NCBI GenBank assembly: GCA_946811695.1
Contig: OX328125.1
Location: 52,604,490 to 52,668,489, forward strand
DNA length: 64,000 bases
Source: Gonocerus acuteangulatus
Lineage: Eukaryota > Arthropoda > Insecta > Hemiptera > Coreidae
Reading direction: 5' to 3'
The position numbers were made by a program, and so were the translations under genes. Below are positions 31,809 through 43,685 of this stretch, piece by piece (positions within the stretch are counted from its first letter, which is position 1; the number at the start of each line of letters is the position of its first letter). Under the pieces are notes generated by a model, which saw only the letters and a list, made by a program, of their open reading frames with translations, made no database searches and was not told the origin of the DNA.

Positions 31809-34084
31809 CATCGTTTTAATGGCACTTGAATGAAAATCGTCATCCTTTTATTTTAAAGTAAAAATAAAAATAATAGTTCAATCGGTTCCTAGAAATGTCA
31901 ACCAAAAAATGTATTGAAGCTTAACGTTAGAAAAATGATGAAGGTATGATTCTAATAAATATTTCAGACATTTGATCTACTGATTAGAGAAATGAAATTT
32001 CGCTGGGAACCAACAAGGGGACGTTTTGTTCTATTAAATAAACTCCATATTCATTTGGCGTTCAGAATGATAGAAAGTCAGTGATTTATTAAAATGGAGT
32101 CAATAGTGATATATAAATAATATTTTCGGACATGTTTATTTAAAATTCTAAATAAATCCTTTTGGATGAATTTGTATTGCTGATTTAAAGGCAAACAAAC
32201 CTCGCCCTACTTTGCTCGTTACTTAAAAGTAAACTGATACCATGTTAATATTCATATAAGTCTTGTTCAAATATCTCTAAAGGGGGAAACCATTCAAAGT
32301 TTTAGTGTTTATCGGAGTGCTGTTAACATGGCAAACTCACAGAAAAGTTATGTTTAACTTTCTGTTAAATTAGTCTTAGTAGAAGCGAACGGGCTTGTTT
32401 TAGTTTACACACTCAAGTTTAGAATTACTTGGTGAATAATATTTAGAGCATCCAAGAAACACTGGTTCTGCATCTTTAAGTAAGGGACTCAGCTTTAATG
32501 TTCCTCCATATTTCTGGAGAAAGCTATTTGTCTTATTTACCGGCTGAAATGTTTCCAGAATCTTCATCAAGGCGATTCAAAAACTAGTTATAAACAAAAT
32601 AAAATCTTTTCTGTGATTACATATTCATATTCTAAGTAATATAAATTAATTAGCTCCTAAATTCATTCCCGTTATATCAATTGCATTTGTTCTTTTTTTC
32701 CAATCATCATAGTAGGGAACCTTTTCAGTGTGTCCAACCCTTACCCAAGCCTAATTAGTAAGGCACGATCTAGGTTTAACTCTCCCCTGGAAGAAATAAA
32801 TATATGCAAACTAATACTGTTTATTTACTTAGAGGTTTACAAGTAGTCACCGGTTAGAAGCATAAGGAACATATTTGTATATAAGATAGCCAATCAGAAC
32901 ACGGAGGCTTTGGGCAAGATTTTGGATGGAAGAGTGGATTCCCATCACGCCTGTTGCTCATCACCCGTCATTCTATATTCTCTCTGCAGGATTCAGGCTT
33001 TTTCGATTCTTCTTACACCTCAATGTAGACACAATTGGTATGCAATCACTTATAAACATCCCCTTTCTCTCTCTTTTATAGTAAACAAGAATTAATTTAT
33101 ATTGTTTTAGTAAACAAGCTAAAAATTCATGTTACCAGATTAGCAGGAAGTCCTATTACAACATTTCAATGAAACCAATCCTTAGACCTGGAGAGAATAT
33201 TAAATTTCTGTTATTAACGTTTATATTAATAGAATCGAACCACAAAACTATGTACATTGTGCCATAGTGCACCCAAAAGTAAAACCTTTAGGTTTATTGT
33301 AGTCGCTGTCTCTCTTTGGAATGCAGCACCTAAGAGACGCATGCGGGCAAAGTCCAAACTTTCAAATCTCTTAAAAAATGAATGGTTCAACATGATCATC
33401 TTGATAGTATGGATGTAGCTCGGAGAAAGTTATGGCAAACGTAAACATGTGTTCAGGGAGTAGCTCGGTAAAAGTACAACTGTCATTGATAAGACATAGA
33501 TAAAGGTAGAAAAGAAACTACAGGGAGCCTCACCTGACTGATAATTTGTCAGTCACACGACCCAGGGTGACCTTCGTCTTTGTCCATTCATGAAAGTGGC
33601 TTCATTCACAACGGGCCAAAGGCTATAAATACTCACGATCGAACTCCCCACCTAACGCCTAGTCTCGGCGCAGCCGCACATTTGAATTTCAAAAGCTATC
33701 AAATTTCTATTTAAGGATCCTGTTAATAAGCCTTTGGCATTATTGGTTATTTTAAATAGGACAGGAATGTAAGGAAGTACTCACTGTTACTATGCATATC
33801 CAATTTTTCGCGACGTTTAAGAATTAGTACTCGTGTCTTAAGTAAAACACATCTGTCAGGAGCCACATAAGTAGGCATATTTCTCAGTGATGAGTAAGTG
33901 GGCTTCATTTGTGAACTATTTGCCTAAATTACCTATATAAATACAAAATAAATACCAATAGATTTCCTTTTTTTATTTTTCCAATGATTAGCTTTCTCAA
34001 TTATGAACTTTTTACTTAATTTCTGGAGAGGATTATGAGTTCTATATTACAAGTTCACGTAAAAAGGTCTGTACGGTAAATTCA
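31809..34084. other. No gene recognised
   Basis: About 2.3 kb of AT-rich sequence. A 61-codon plus frame (32910-33095) is unassigned. GATGAAGATTCTGGAAAC at 32552-32573 (minus) resembles a decayed Penelope terminal repeat, but the core box is broken. Confidence 0.4.
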
Positions 34085-34415
34085 ATAATTTGGTACGGGA
34101 GTGACCTACCATTCATAATGGCCCGATTTCGTTTATTTTTACATTACATCACTCTCTTTAGCACTTTGTAAAGATATGTAGCACGTTGCCACCAGTAGGT
34201 TGTATGTTTTATGTGCACGTTGTATGCCGAGTTTCGTTGAAATATATAAAAAAATAAATAAAAACAGTCGATATTCGAGGTTAATGATTTTTATATATTT
34301 AAGAGCTGACTAAACTCTTCCTTCAGATGGACCGATTTAGCTAATCAACGAATCAGCCAATCGTCTTTTGTTGAAATTCTAAATACCAAGTTTCATGGCT
34401 ATTAACAACATCGTG

Positions 34416-34482
<67 letters not shown>
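34085..34482 (-). repeat. Family Z right block, inverted, ending in TA tract
   Basis: On the minus strand the (TA)n at 34417-34482 is followed by GTTGTTAATAGCCATGAAAC and TTGGTATTTAGAA, then CGGTCCATCTGAAGG. Further on come CAACGAAACTCGGCATACAA and AACGAAATCGGGCCATT. These are diverged forms of the right block at 56750-57255. The left block is missing. Confidence 0.6.
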
Positions 34483-34484
<2 letters not shown>

Positions 34485-36039
34485 TATATATAGATATTTA
34501 TTTATTTCTTTATCTATTTATTAGGAGATGCAAAGCACTTTCATACACTTTATCCATATTACATATACACTTATGTCTCAGTTTTACAATTGGGCGTCTC
34601 CTTCACCTTCGTTACTAAGGCTTGCAAGCACAAGCCCACATAAAGTTTAAACTGGGATTTGTAAAAATGTATCAAAACGTCATACCTGAGTTCTACTTAC
34701 CTCAATTTTTGTTTAATTTTCGAGTGATAGGCCTGACACGACTGATTGGCTCTTTATAATACAATCATTTTGTATTTTGTATTAATAAAATTGATTTGTT
34801 TTAGCATCATAAAGCAATGTACGTATTTTTCAAGTTGTATGTCGATGGCCACAGGGAATAAGTTGCTGAGTCGGAAAATGGGCAAAATGAGTTCCTTAAG
34901 GGAGTATAGGTTTCGTAACATCAGTATAAAAATATTGTTAGCCAGCAACTTATGAGAGGGTTCTAACAATGTTATAGTTGGATTGGGTTCGAAGTGAAAA
35001 CATTTGTTCTGCTCGATATTTTGTTTTATTTGAAGCCTTTCTTTTTGGGAAGGACATTTTGAAATACTGTCAAATTTTCAAAGGAATAGCTACGTCAGAG
35101 TCTATTGTAATAATTCGTTTGATAGACGGACAGACACTTTTCGTGTGATTCGGTCTAATGTAATACACACAGAGAAACATTTTATATTTAGACAGGCTGG
35201 ATTTGAGTCACAATTTAGAAATTGTTATTCTTTTCAGATCGCCGTAGATATGTAGTTAATACTTCAGGGAGATTCCATTACATATTCTGGGTAAAGTATT
35301 AAGCATGCAGTTATGTATTGATTGATCTGATAAGAGAATCATGCTTAGGTGCTTACCTTTATGGGTGAGCTGTGATGCTGAGAAGTTGCTTGTTGACTCG
35401 GCGAGTATGTATATCACAACAAGTGTCATGTTTCTCATTCGATTAAACATGAGAGCTCCTCTCAAGACTTATTTACTGCATATATAATCATGATGATTAT
35501 ATAATTATTATAATTATGGTGCATATATAATTATAGCTGATTCTAGTCCGTCGAAAGAGGTACTACATGGCGCATTTACCTTTATCAATAAATCTGTAGC
35601 GAGGACATCACAAACTGTATTGTATTTCATTCAGCTCGTGCTGACCTTCCTACACCTTTTAGCGGCTAAAAAGATGTTTATCACGCTACTGGTTTTACAC
35701 CTATCCAGTTTCCAGGACGATAAAAAAAACTTCGCACGTTCGAAGAAGTCGTATTAGCCTACTCGAAGATGAAGTTTTTTGCTGCTTCTCTTGGAATTTC
35801 CACACGTTTTTTTTTTCTTATTAGCACTGATAGTATCAATTTCTTTCTTTGACGAGGATAGCTCATTTCTTAAATCCTTAGGCTGCTCAGTACATTTTTC
35901 AACTTAGCACTCAAAATATTATGATTACAATTATTTTTATTTGGTGTTTATGACATCTTACTATTTTATTCTTTTTGAATGACTTTAATTTATAAATGCA
36001 AAGCCAATATCACAAGGCAATTATATTATTAAATTTATA
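34483..36039. other. No gene recognised
   Basis: AT-rich. Two overlapping antiparallel frames at 34746-34969 and a minus frame at 35256-35465 show no domain. Confidence 0.4.
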
Positions 36040-36186
36040 GGTCACCACCCTTTTCTAGCCAGGATAGGGCTAATGCCTTTTCTGTTTTCTAAAGAAAAGC
36101 CACCACTCCCAGTAGGAATCGAACCCACGATCCTTGGGACGGAGCAGTAAGTGCTCACGCTTTAACTCTTTCGGCCACCGGGCCTC
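36040..36186 (-). mobile_element. tRNA-derived SINE (family B)
   Basis: On the minus strand it begins GAGGCCCGGTGGCCGAAAGA, like the 5' half of a long-variable-arm tRNA (Ser/Leu type). An extended variable region follows, then B box GGTTCGATTCC and the body words AGCCCTATCCTGGC and GGTGGTGACCT. The same order occurs at 50788-50930. Confidence 0.8.
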
Positions 36187-36264
36187 GACAAGAGAATTAA
36201 AAAACAATTTAAAGAAAGATTTTATCTTTCTTCTATTTTAATATTCTTTTACTACTATTTTTAG

Positions 36265-36479
<215 letters not shown>

Positions 36480-36647
36480 CAGTGACTCACAAAACCGTTG
36501 CAATGATAGCTCTTGCTTACAAAATTTGAATACCTCGCAGTTAGAAATGTGTGTTGGGCAATGAAACAAATATATATGGTTTTAACACATACTTAATAAT
36601 TAGAAATTAACATAATAATAATTTTATTGAGGTATAAAAATAAATTC

Positions 36648-37797
36648 CTTTCTCAGGGTGGGATTAAATAATAAGAATTATGCCCATGTGTTAAGTTCAA
36701 GAAGGCAAGTTTTTATAAAAAATGAAAATATTGACGTTCCTCCGTCCTTCCTAACCCAATATGAAGGATCTAATTATAGAATATTTGTAGGTGGGGATGA
36801 GATAAAATCCACAAGATGTGGTGAATTTGGCCACATGAGTTCTAAATGTGAAAATACGCAAAAAGTCGTTAACCGTATTGCACCTAGATCCTTACAGCCG
36901 AATGATAATAGGACCCCACCCTTTCAAATAGCTGAAGAAACTATAGATTCAAATATCGACAATATTACCGGAATAATTCAAACCAGCACTACAATCCCAC
37001 AGGAGACGACGAAGGCACAAGGTTTAGAGATCAATAATGTGGCCAAGAATGTTTCCATATTATCTAAGAAGCAACAAGCTTTGGAAACTGCCATTCTCAC
37101 GGAAAAACCGAAAATAGCAAATTCATATGAAGGTGAACAAAATTATAACCCTAATTCATCAAACGTAAAAACAGAACCCCCAGACAACAACCTACACCAT
37201 ACTGAGAAAACGCCATCTAAACTGAAGGATAAAATCTCGGATCCATTAAACACAAATGCTTCAGGGACCCCCGAACGATTCACACCGACACGTAATTTCA
37301 GCATCGAAGAAGCAAGGTCTCCCATCGAAGAGAACATGGATAAGTATCCCATAACCTTTGCACAGCTGGAATCACTTCTAAAGATATCGTTGGTCGAGAA
37401 AAATACTCCATATATCATCTCTGAATTCAGTCCAGATACTGATGGCATCATTAGAATGTTATCAGACACACGAAAATTTGTTAAGAATAACAGGTCAGCA
37501 AAAATCCATATAAACAAAATTTCTTAAATCACTAAGTGGCGTGAATGATTCTTCTTCACAAGTCTCTAGCGGTTACAATATTTCTGAAGTATAACCAAAA
37601 CATTCAAGCCTATAAATTAGATATCATCTGTAAACCTCAACAGAAATCACTACAAGATGATGAATCTACCGTTCAAAATTTGATCAAATCCCTGAAGGAC
37701 TCCAAAATATTTAAGGACCTATAAAACCCAAATGTACTGCCAATGACCCTCACGGGTAGAGGCAGAATAATTTAAATAAAATAAAAAAAATAATAAA
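36648..37797 (+). mobile_element. Retrotransposed gag-only (ORF1) segment
   Basis: It begins within an ORF1 and ends in an A-rich AAATAAAATAAAAAAAATAA stretch. It is flanked by AAAAATAAATTC at 36636-36647 and 37798-37809, a probable target duplication (partly confounded by the A-rich tail). It lies in the 3' noncoding part of the Tc1-like element. No ORF2 sequence is present between the end of ORF1 and the A-rich tail, which is unusual for a simply 5'-truncated LINE. Confidence 0.7.
36649..37724 (+). pseudogene. LINE ORF1 (gag-like) protein with one defective zinc knuckle
   Basis: An open frame runs to 37527, then continues in other frames through SLSGVNDSSSQVSSGYNIS and KSLKDSKIFKDL to a TAA at 37722-37724, implying two frameshifts. 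A CCHC knuckle is recognisable as TRCGEFGHMSSKC, but its first Cys position is Ser (TCC), one base away from a Cys codon. The rest is polar, Asn/Thr/Lys/Pro-rich, as in ORF1 proteins that package the LINE RNA. The N-terminal part is cut off by the insertion boundary. The clade is uncertain. Confidence 0.65.
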
Positions 37798-37882
37798 AAA
37801 AATAAATTCTGAAAAACATTGCAAATTGAGCTGATTGCAACACTTTTGTGGCTGAATACAAATTATTATAAAACCTTATAAT

Positions 37883-38839
37883 CTAATACTTTTTATTGCT
37901 TCCTTTGGCTTTAATTATGGTCTGAATTCTATTTGGTACACTTTTCACAAGATTGTTGAAGATTATGACGGGATATCGTTCTATATCAATTAGTTTCGCT
38001 CCCATAATTCTTCAATCGATTATGATGAATTTTGGCACTTTTGTTTTTTATGGAACGAAAAGTGCTTAATAATATCTGTATTAGGAGACTGATGGGCCAA
38101 TCTACAAGTTAATTGGATGATTTTCAAACCATTCCACTTATTTTTGCAATGTAATTTGGATCATTATCCTGTTGAAATATAATATCATCATTTCGGAATT
38201 TAAAACTTGGCAGTTGAGATGACTGGGAAATGCTTAGATATTCCTCAGGGATCATTTTGGCTTCTATTCTGGCAATCCATCTAACATTTTTGTCCTTTAT
38301 GCACCCCAGACCATTTGACTGCCACTAGCAAATTTCTGAGTAGACTGAAATTCCCTGTTAGTAGTGGGAGACCAAGGGTTTTTTCCAAAGCCAGCATTGT
38401 CCTTTAGCCCCAAAACGATTTATTTTTTTCTGACCTCACAATTCTTCTCGAGCCAGCAATTGTTCAATTTTCATGATTACGACAAAATTCCTGTCATAGT
38501 TGCCTGTGTTTTTTTGATGAAAAGGCTTCTTGACCTTTACCCTTGCCATATTTCCCTGACTTACTAGTTTTCTTGGAGTAGTTTCAGCATTAATTTGAAG
38601 CCCCCATGTCTGTTTTAAGTCTATGCTGGCCTTGTACATCAATGTCGAACTCGTCCATCCTAATCAGTCGAACCAGTAACTTGCTGTTTCTTTCTGGAAT
38701 TTTTCTTGGTTATAACATATCTACTTACTGTAAAACGATTCAAACCAACTCGAGCATGAATTTGTCTCATCGAAAGGCCTTCATTGACCAAAAGCTTAAT
38801 ACTGTTGTTTTTGTCAGAGAAAATTGAGTTCATCCACAT
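37883..38839 (-). pseudogene. Tc1-like transposase, frameshifted
   Basis: An ATG at 38839 opens a paired-type helix-turn-helix: IKLLVNEGLSMRQIHARVGL followed by TVSRYV, ending at an early TAG. Later pieces in other frames include a segment with TWGLQINAETTPRKL and VKKPFH, a catalytic-Asp region near QQDNDP, WPISL in place of WPSQSPD, and the C-terminus VPNRIQTIIKAKGSNKKY before TAG at 37881-37883. This is the domain order of Tc1 transposases, about 318 codons long if continuous against a usual 340. Many stops and frameshifts make it inactive. Confidence 0.88.
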
Positions 38840-39185
38840 TTTTTAAATGTATCTGGTTTAAATTTTATTTTTTATGCCCGTTTTGCTCGATAGTAACTAT
38901 TATAAATAGTTAACTTGACACTCTACATTTTTAACTTCACTCCAAAACATCCGCCACAAAACTGTTGCAAGGAACCAACAACAGAAAGCGTATACCCGAG
39001 AGTGTAAACAATGACTAATCCCCTCAAGATCCTTCTAGTATTATACCTCCTAGTCCCAATTAAATTATTTTGACCCACAGGAGTAAATATTATACCGTTT
39101 TAATTTTTTTTTCTATGATATAAATTAATTTACATATCATTGTAACGGTTTTGTGAGTCACTGTATATATATATATATATATATA

Positions 39186-40094
39186 CTAGCTGACCCGGCA
39201 AACGTTGTTTTGCCATATAAATAATTTCCTAGTAATTTCTAGGACATAATAATCCTTTGAGCTAACGTTCTTGTTTGTTTCAGCTCCTGTAATATTTGTT
39301 CATAAAAATTAATTTAAATTTATTACGTTCAATAATTTAATTGTTTTGTTAAATGATTAATGATCAAATTAATAATCAATGAAGTACCTGATACGGGATC
39401 TCGTTGTTTTATGTTTATGCAATATCCGTCTTGTCCCTTCCAGAATATTAGCGGATATTGGAGAGCGTCATATGAACGATGTGTGTCAGCAATGAACTGA
39501 AGATTATTATTTCTTCTACGAATCACAATTTCTCGTGCAGCTGTACAATCGCCAACCATGATTCCAGCAACATCATCAACAACGGGTGCATTGAATCTAC
39601 GAATATGCTCTCCAGCTGGTGTTTTATCAGGATTAATGACGATAGCGTGATTATCCCTTTGTAATTGTTGCATATGTGATTTGAATAGATGTTGGCCTGT
39701 GCTGTTTACTGGGTCAGAAGTGACACCTGTAGACATCTGGCGGGGATAACTAATTAAATGACGATTGATCAGTTTTCGACCGGAGAGGAAAAATGATTAA
39801 ATTACTAAAATGGCTATTAAAAAATAAGGGTTGATCGTAGAAGGGTGAAAATTGAGGATTGTATGTATTTTTGTATGTTGTATCATAAAAAAAATAGAAA
39901 TTAAAAATGTTGTCTAAAAAATAAAATAAAAAATTTAGGGGTGGACTACCCCTAACATTTAGGGGGATGAAAAATAGATGTTGGCCGATTCTCATAGATG
40001 CCGGATAAGCACAAAAAATTTCATCAAAATCGGTCAAGCCGTTTCGGAGGAGTATGGCAACGAAAACTGTGACACGAGAATTTTATATATTAGA
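39186..40094 (-). mobile_element. Helitron (short, degraded), both ends present
   Basis: On the minus strand the 5' end is TCTAATATATAAAATTCTCG preceded by A. The 3' end is GGGTCAGCTAG followed by T. Just inside the 3' end is a hairpin, GGCAAA-ACAACG-TTTGCC. A 5' TC, a 3' CTAG, a subterminal hairpin and an A|T insertion site without duplication are the defining Helitron features. It inserted in a TA run only 22 bp from the Tc1-like element. About 909 bp, with a fragment of the Rep/helicase gene. Confidence 0.92.
39329..39736 (-). pseudogene. Helitron Rep/helicase protein fragment
   Basis: A 135-codon frame. Its middle matches the conserved segment upstream of the Helitron_like_N region of animal Helitron proteins: INPDKTPAGEHIRRFNAPVV, then a region with IVIRRRNN..LQ, and THRSYDALQYPLIFWKGQDG. 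The full protein is over 1000 residues with Rep endonuclease and Pif1-type helicase. Neither the HUH motif nor the helicase motifs are here. The last 15 or so residues read into the element's 3' region and are unrelated. Confidence 0.85.
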
Positions 40095-40107
40095 TATATA
40101 TATATAT

Positions 40108-40600
40108 TGTCTATTCGCCAAAATGGGCCGAATTCAATGAAATGTGTTACAAAAATGGTGTTTGTGATTTCAAATGTCAAGTTCGTTAACCAGAAAAATC
40201 CGTCCACCACACGTAGTTGTTTTTTTTTTTTTAAATGCACGCAAATAGTAACGCTTACATGTCTGCGTTTATAGGCTTGTAGAGACCGTTTTTGTAGGTT
40301 TTTTAACGTTGGAGAACAAATGATTTTTAAAGCGCTATTTGTAACCATTTTCGAGATAAGTGAATAACACTACTTTTCCCAACAAATTTTCAGTTCGGGG
40401 AACGATAGATTTATTTGAAGCATTTTGAAGGTATTTGATAGATCATAAAAACTAAGATATTTAAATTTTGGTTACGTTCGGAGCTAAGGAAATTGTAGAA
40501 AATTTATTAACAGACATGAGGATTTTTGGAATTTTCGTTTATTTGCTTAAATATCTTGAAAATTGTTCGGATTGTTATTATTCCATTTTATTCTGGCAGA
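40108..40600 (+). repeat. Family Y right block
   Basis: After a residual TA run it reads TGTCTATTCGCCAAAATGGG, AAATGTCAAGTTCGTTAACC and TTCGGAGCTAAGGAAATTGT. These are the same ordered words as in 4000-4450. The Helitron at 39186-40094 sits in the TA run that heads this block. Confidence 0.65.
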
Positions 40601-42132
40601 TTTTAATTCTTAAGATGAACCTTCACCCTTCGAAAGCTCACTATAAATAAATGTAAATAAAACTCCGATGGTTAAGCACATCACCACCATTCAAGAAATT
40701 TAGTGATATTAATATTACAAATCTAAATTATCTAGCCCGATGAAAACGAAAGTCAGTTCGGCTCAGAGAGGTTCTTATTTCTCTGGCTCTGGTGACTATT
40801 CATTCAAACGTGCATACTGAATATATATATATTTTTTTTTTTTATTACACCATTAATGAAAGCATTAGTAATTAATTCGTATATTTATCGTTTAATTATT
40901 TTTAGGTAAAAATTAATGATAATGTAATGCCATAATTCCACATTTAAATTGTCATAGCACGTAGAAACCCAAGTATCAAACTGTTTCTGATTTTTGATGA
41001 GTACCCATTTTTACTGCTCTTAAAATATGCGATATATATTACATTATTAGCTATTTTGCATATATTACAAATAAAATGCTTGTAAATACAAATTTCACGG
41101 AATACAATCATTTTTACTAAATGTTACAATTCAAAGCCATATGATATGGAAAACAATAAATGTTGAGAATCGCTGCATTATCCTATAGCAACGCATAAGG
41201 ACCTAGTCCTAGTCTGTAGTACTGATTTTTTTTCATGTATTTTGTTTATCTGCGACTATTTTTAATGTTTATTATAACATTCATTAAAAGCTACCGATGT
41301 TACTCTGACGATGTGCAAATTATTAATGTGCGACCCATAAAAATGAATGAAATAAATATATCCTTGTAGCTAACCAAAACCGGGTTTTAGTCTCCTTGTA
41401 TCCAATAATGAAACTTGAAGAACGAATCTCACTAAAGATCTAAGGGGATTATCGATGGGTATTAAGTTTATTTTCTCTTGATATCTTCTGTAAGATGTGT
41501 TTATTGATGTTCGGAACCTTTTCAGGATGATTTCTAATCCTGGTATTCAAACGTTTTAATCAAAGGGATTTTTATTGTGCTGCTCAATGTGACGTTTACG
41601 CTGTTGCAAAAAATATGTAAATCGAGTAACATATATTTTTTGTAAGGCAGTTCTTGTACGTAAAAATAAGAATAGAAAATGCTAAATTGACAAAGCGCAT
41701 GAAAACACGCAACGGAACGAGCCTTCTCCCTCCCACACCTAACACTGTCCGCTTAGCAACTTATTTTCTTCTTCTTCTACGTGTAAGGATTATCAGAACC
41801 AGCTCATATCTCTCTTGAAACGAAGAAGTAATACTTACTGACCACATTGTGTGAAATATTGTAGATAGCGGGTGGCGTGGAAACACCAATTCCCACTTCT
41901 TCGTAGGCGTTCCTGAGCTGAACCTTATGGCGTAATGCCTAACTGACGGAATAAATCCACGCTTACAATCCCGTGTGGCAAAAATACTGTATAAAATGAA
42001 GATTTGCCTGTATCCACAGAACTAGTGATATGTGGCAGTTATTTAACTTGCCCGAAGACAAGAGGAGTTCATTTGCTTGGTTATTGAAGAAAGCCATAAT
42101 GCCAACAATGAAATGTATTGAACAATAACGAT
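40601..42132. other. No gene recognised
   Basis: AT-rich. A T tract at about 40837. Nothing matches a family known to me. Confidence 0.4.
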
Positions 42133-42633
42133 TTTAGCACTTTCCCACTTAATGGGCAAAATACTGCCAAGCAACGCCAAGTCTGTAACACGATAACAGC
42201 CATAGTTTTGGGGTTGTCACAACTAAAACTAGGGTTGTGAAATATAATTAAAATTACGAAATATACCAGCTTATTAGCAAATTGTTAATTTGAGTAAATA
42301 TTCAATTCGGACTGGTACTGGCAAATTGTTAATTTAGGTCCGGAGTAAACCCCTCCTCCTAATGAACCTATATAGTTTATTATTTTCCTATATTTTTTTT
42401 TTTCGCATTAGATGATTACAACGAATACCGTGTCGTTGCCAAATAAGAGAAAATACGTTCGGTATTGGAAAATCAGTAATCCCCCTCCCCTCCAGATGGA
42501 TCGATTTTGCTGGTTAATGAACACAGGCAATCGTTTGCGTGGAGAAAGTTATATGCCAAAATGGCGTATATTCGTGGCAAAAAGACAAAACCTCTAGCAG
42601 GTATCATGCTAAAAGACACATTCACACACACTC

Positions 42634-42695
<62 letters not shown>

Positions 42696-42795
42696 TGGTA
42701 TCATTTATGGTATCTACTAGGTAGGGTTGATAAAGAATTGAAAAAATGTTATGAGTGCAGTCTCAATTGGTACCTTCCTTTGGAAAGTGCTAAGA
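42133..42795 (-). repeat. Family Z repeat, inverted, with compound microsatellite
   Basis: On the minus strand: GGAAAGTGCTAAG end, diverged left block (AGACTGCACTCATAACATTT, TCAACCCTACCTAGTAG), then (TA)n and a long (AC)n tract at 42629-42680, then the right block with TTCATTAACCAGCAAAATCG. At the far end the plus strand has TTTTAGCACTTTCCC. The terminal word TTTTAGCACTTTCC therefore appears at both ends in inverted orientation, which suggests terminal inverted repeats for this family. Confidence 0.6.
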
Positions 42796-43685
42796 CTTAA
42801 AGTGGAAACTAAAAACCAAACATTCAAAGTATGTTTTTGTTACTATTTCTTATCAACATTCTCTCCAGAAATAAATATGTTAAGCATATTTTTCTTAGAA
42901 TCCCAAGAAAGATATTTAACACATTTGTGAATAATTTGGTCATTTATATTAAGTGCACTTATTTCCTCTTTGAAAGGTTTTTTTCTGCTTATTATGTTGA
43001 CCTCTTGATGTCAGGAACTAACCCAAAAGTTCCCAAGGCTCTGCTGGAAAAAAACTTCGCCTTGAAAGAAGTCGCATTAGTTTACAAGAACTCCAATCTT
43101 TTTTGCATTGGGTCCTAGAATTCTCATACTTTCTTTTTTGCATATCCTCCGAGGGTATCAGTTTCTTTTCGCGAAGTACTTTGCTTCTTCCACACATCTT
43201 CGTGGAGTCTTACTTAGTTAAGATAGGTTTTTGAAATAATATTTCATAATGATTTATAAGGGTGCAAAATGGACTCTGTAGTAAAACTCTTGATTTATGC
43301 TCTAGAGGGCGAGTGTTCGAATCAAAAAGGAAAATCAGATGGTCAGAGGTTAGCACTGACCAGGTCTCCCTAATGGACCTTATGGTAAACAATCAGATTT
43401 CTTTTCTACATTATCTGATCCGTAGGGCCCTCGTCGTCTGTTAACGAATTTGAAGTTTAACTACCATCATTTGAGATTTTAGAACCCGTTTATACATTTT
43501 CTTGAGATCGCAAGAGCTTATAAATAAGCATAGAGTAGATAAAAAGAACAGAATATATTTTCCCATCCCTCAGGATAAAACATATTTATGGCGTTTTTAT
43601 CAGGTTCAGATCTGTGTCCGCTTCAATTATCTAAAATACTCGTAGTGGCCAGAATGTATCGGTCATTTCCACCTACTTCTTGGTT
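42796..43685. other. No gene recognised; possible B box
   Basis: GAGTGTTCGAATCAA near 43311-43325 resembles a polymerase III B box, but no A box or body of SINE families A-C adjoins it. A 95-codon plus frame at 42831-43118 is unassigned. Confidence 0.3.

Larger units (their letters stand above)
36480..39163 (-). mobile_element. Tc1-like transposon with nested retroelement
   Basis: Terminal inverted repeats begin CAGTGACTCACAAAACCGTT at both ends. They agree over about 29 bp apart from one base and are flanked by TA at 36478-36479 and 39164-39165. A second repeat, close to GCCACAAAACTGTTGCAA, stands about 200 bp inside each end (38953-38970, and in reverse orientation at 37826-37845 if the nested insert is removed). 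The transposase relic is on the minus strand. Without the 1.15-kb nested insert the element would be about 1.5 kb, normal for Tc1-like elements. Confidence 0.92.

Noticed and set aside
32545..32585. Another hammerhead-like motif on the minus strand (GATGAAGATTCTGGAAACAT)
   Set aside because: The core box reads UUGAUGA instead of CUGANGA and the stems pair poorly; at best a decayed Penelope terminal repeat.
37143..37517. 124-codon minus-strand frame
   Set aside because: Antisense shadow of the ORF1 (gag-like) relic, which has a zinc-knuckle motif on the plus strand.
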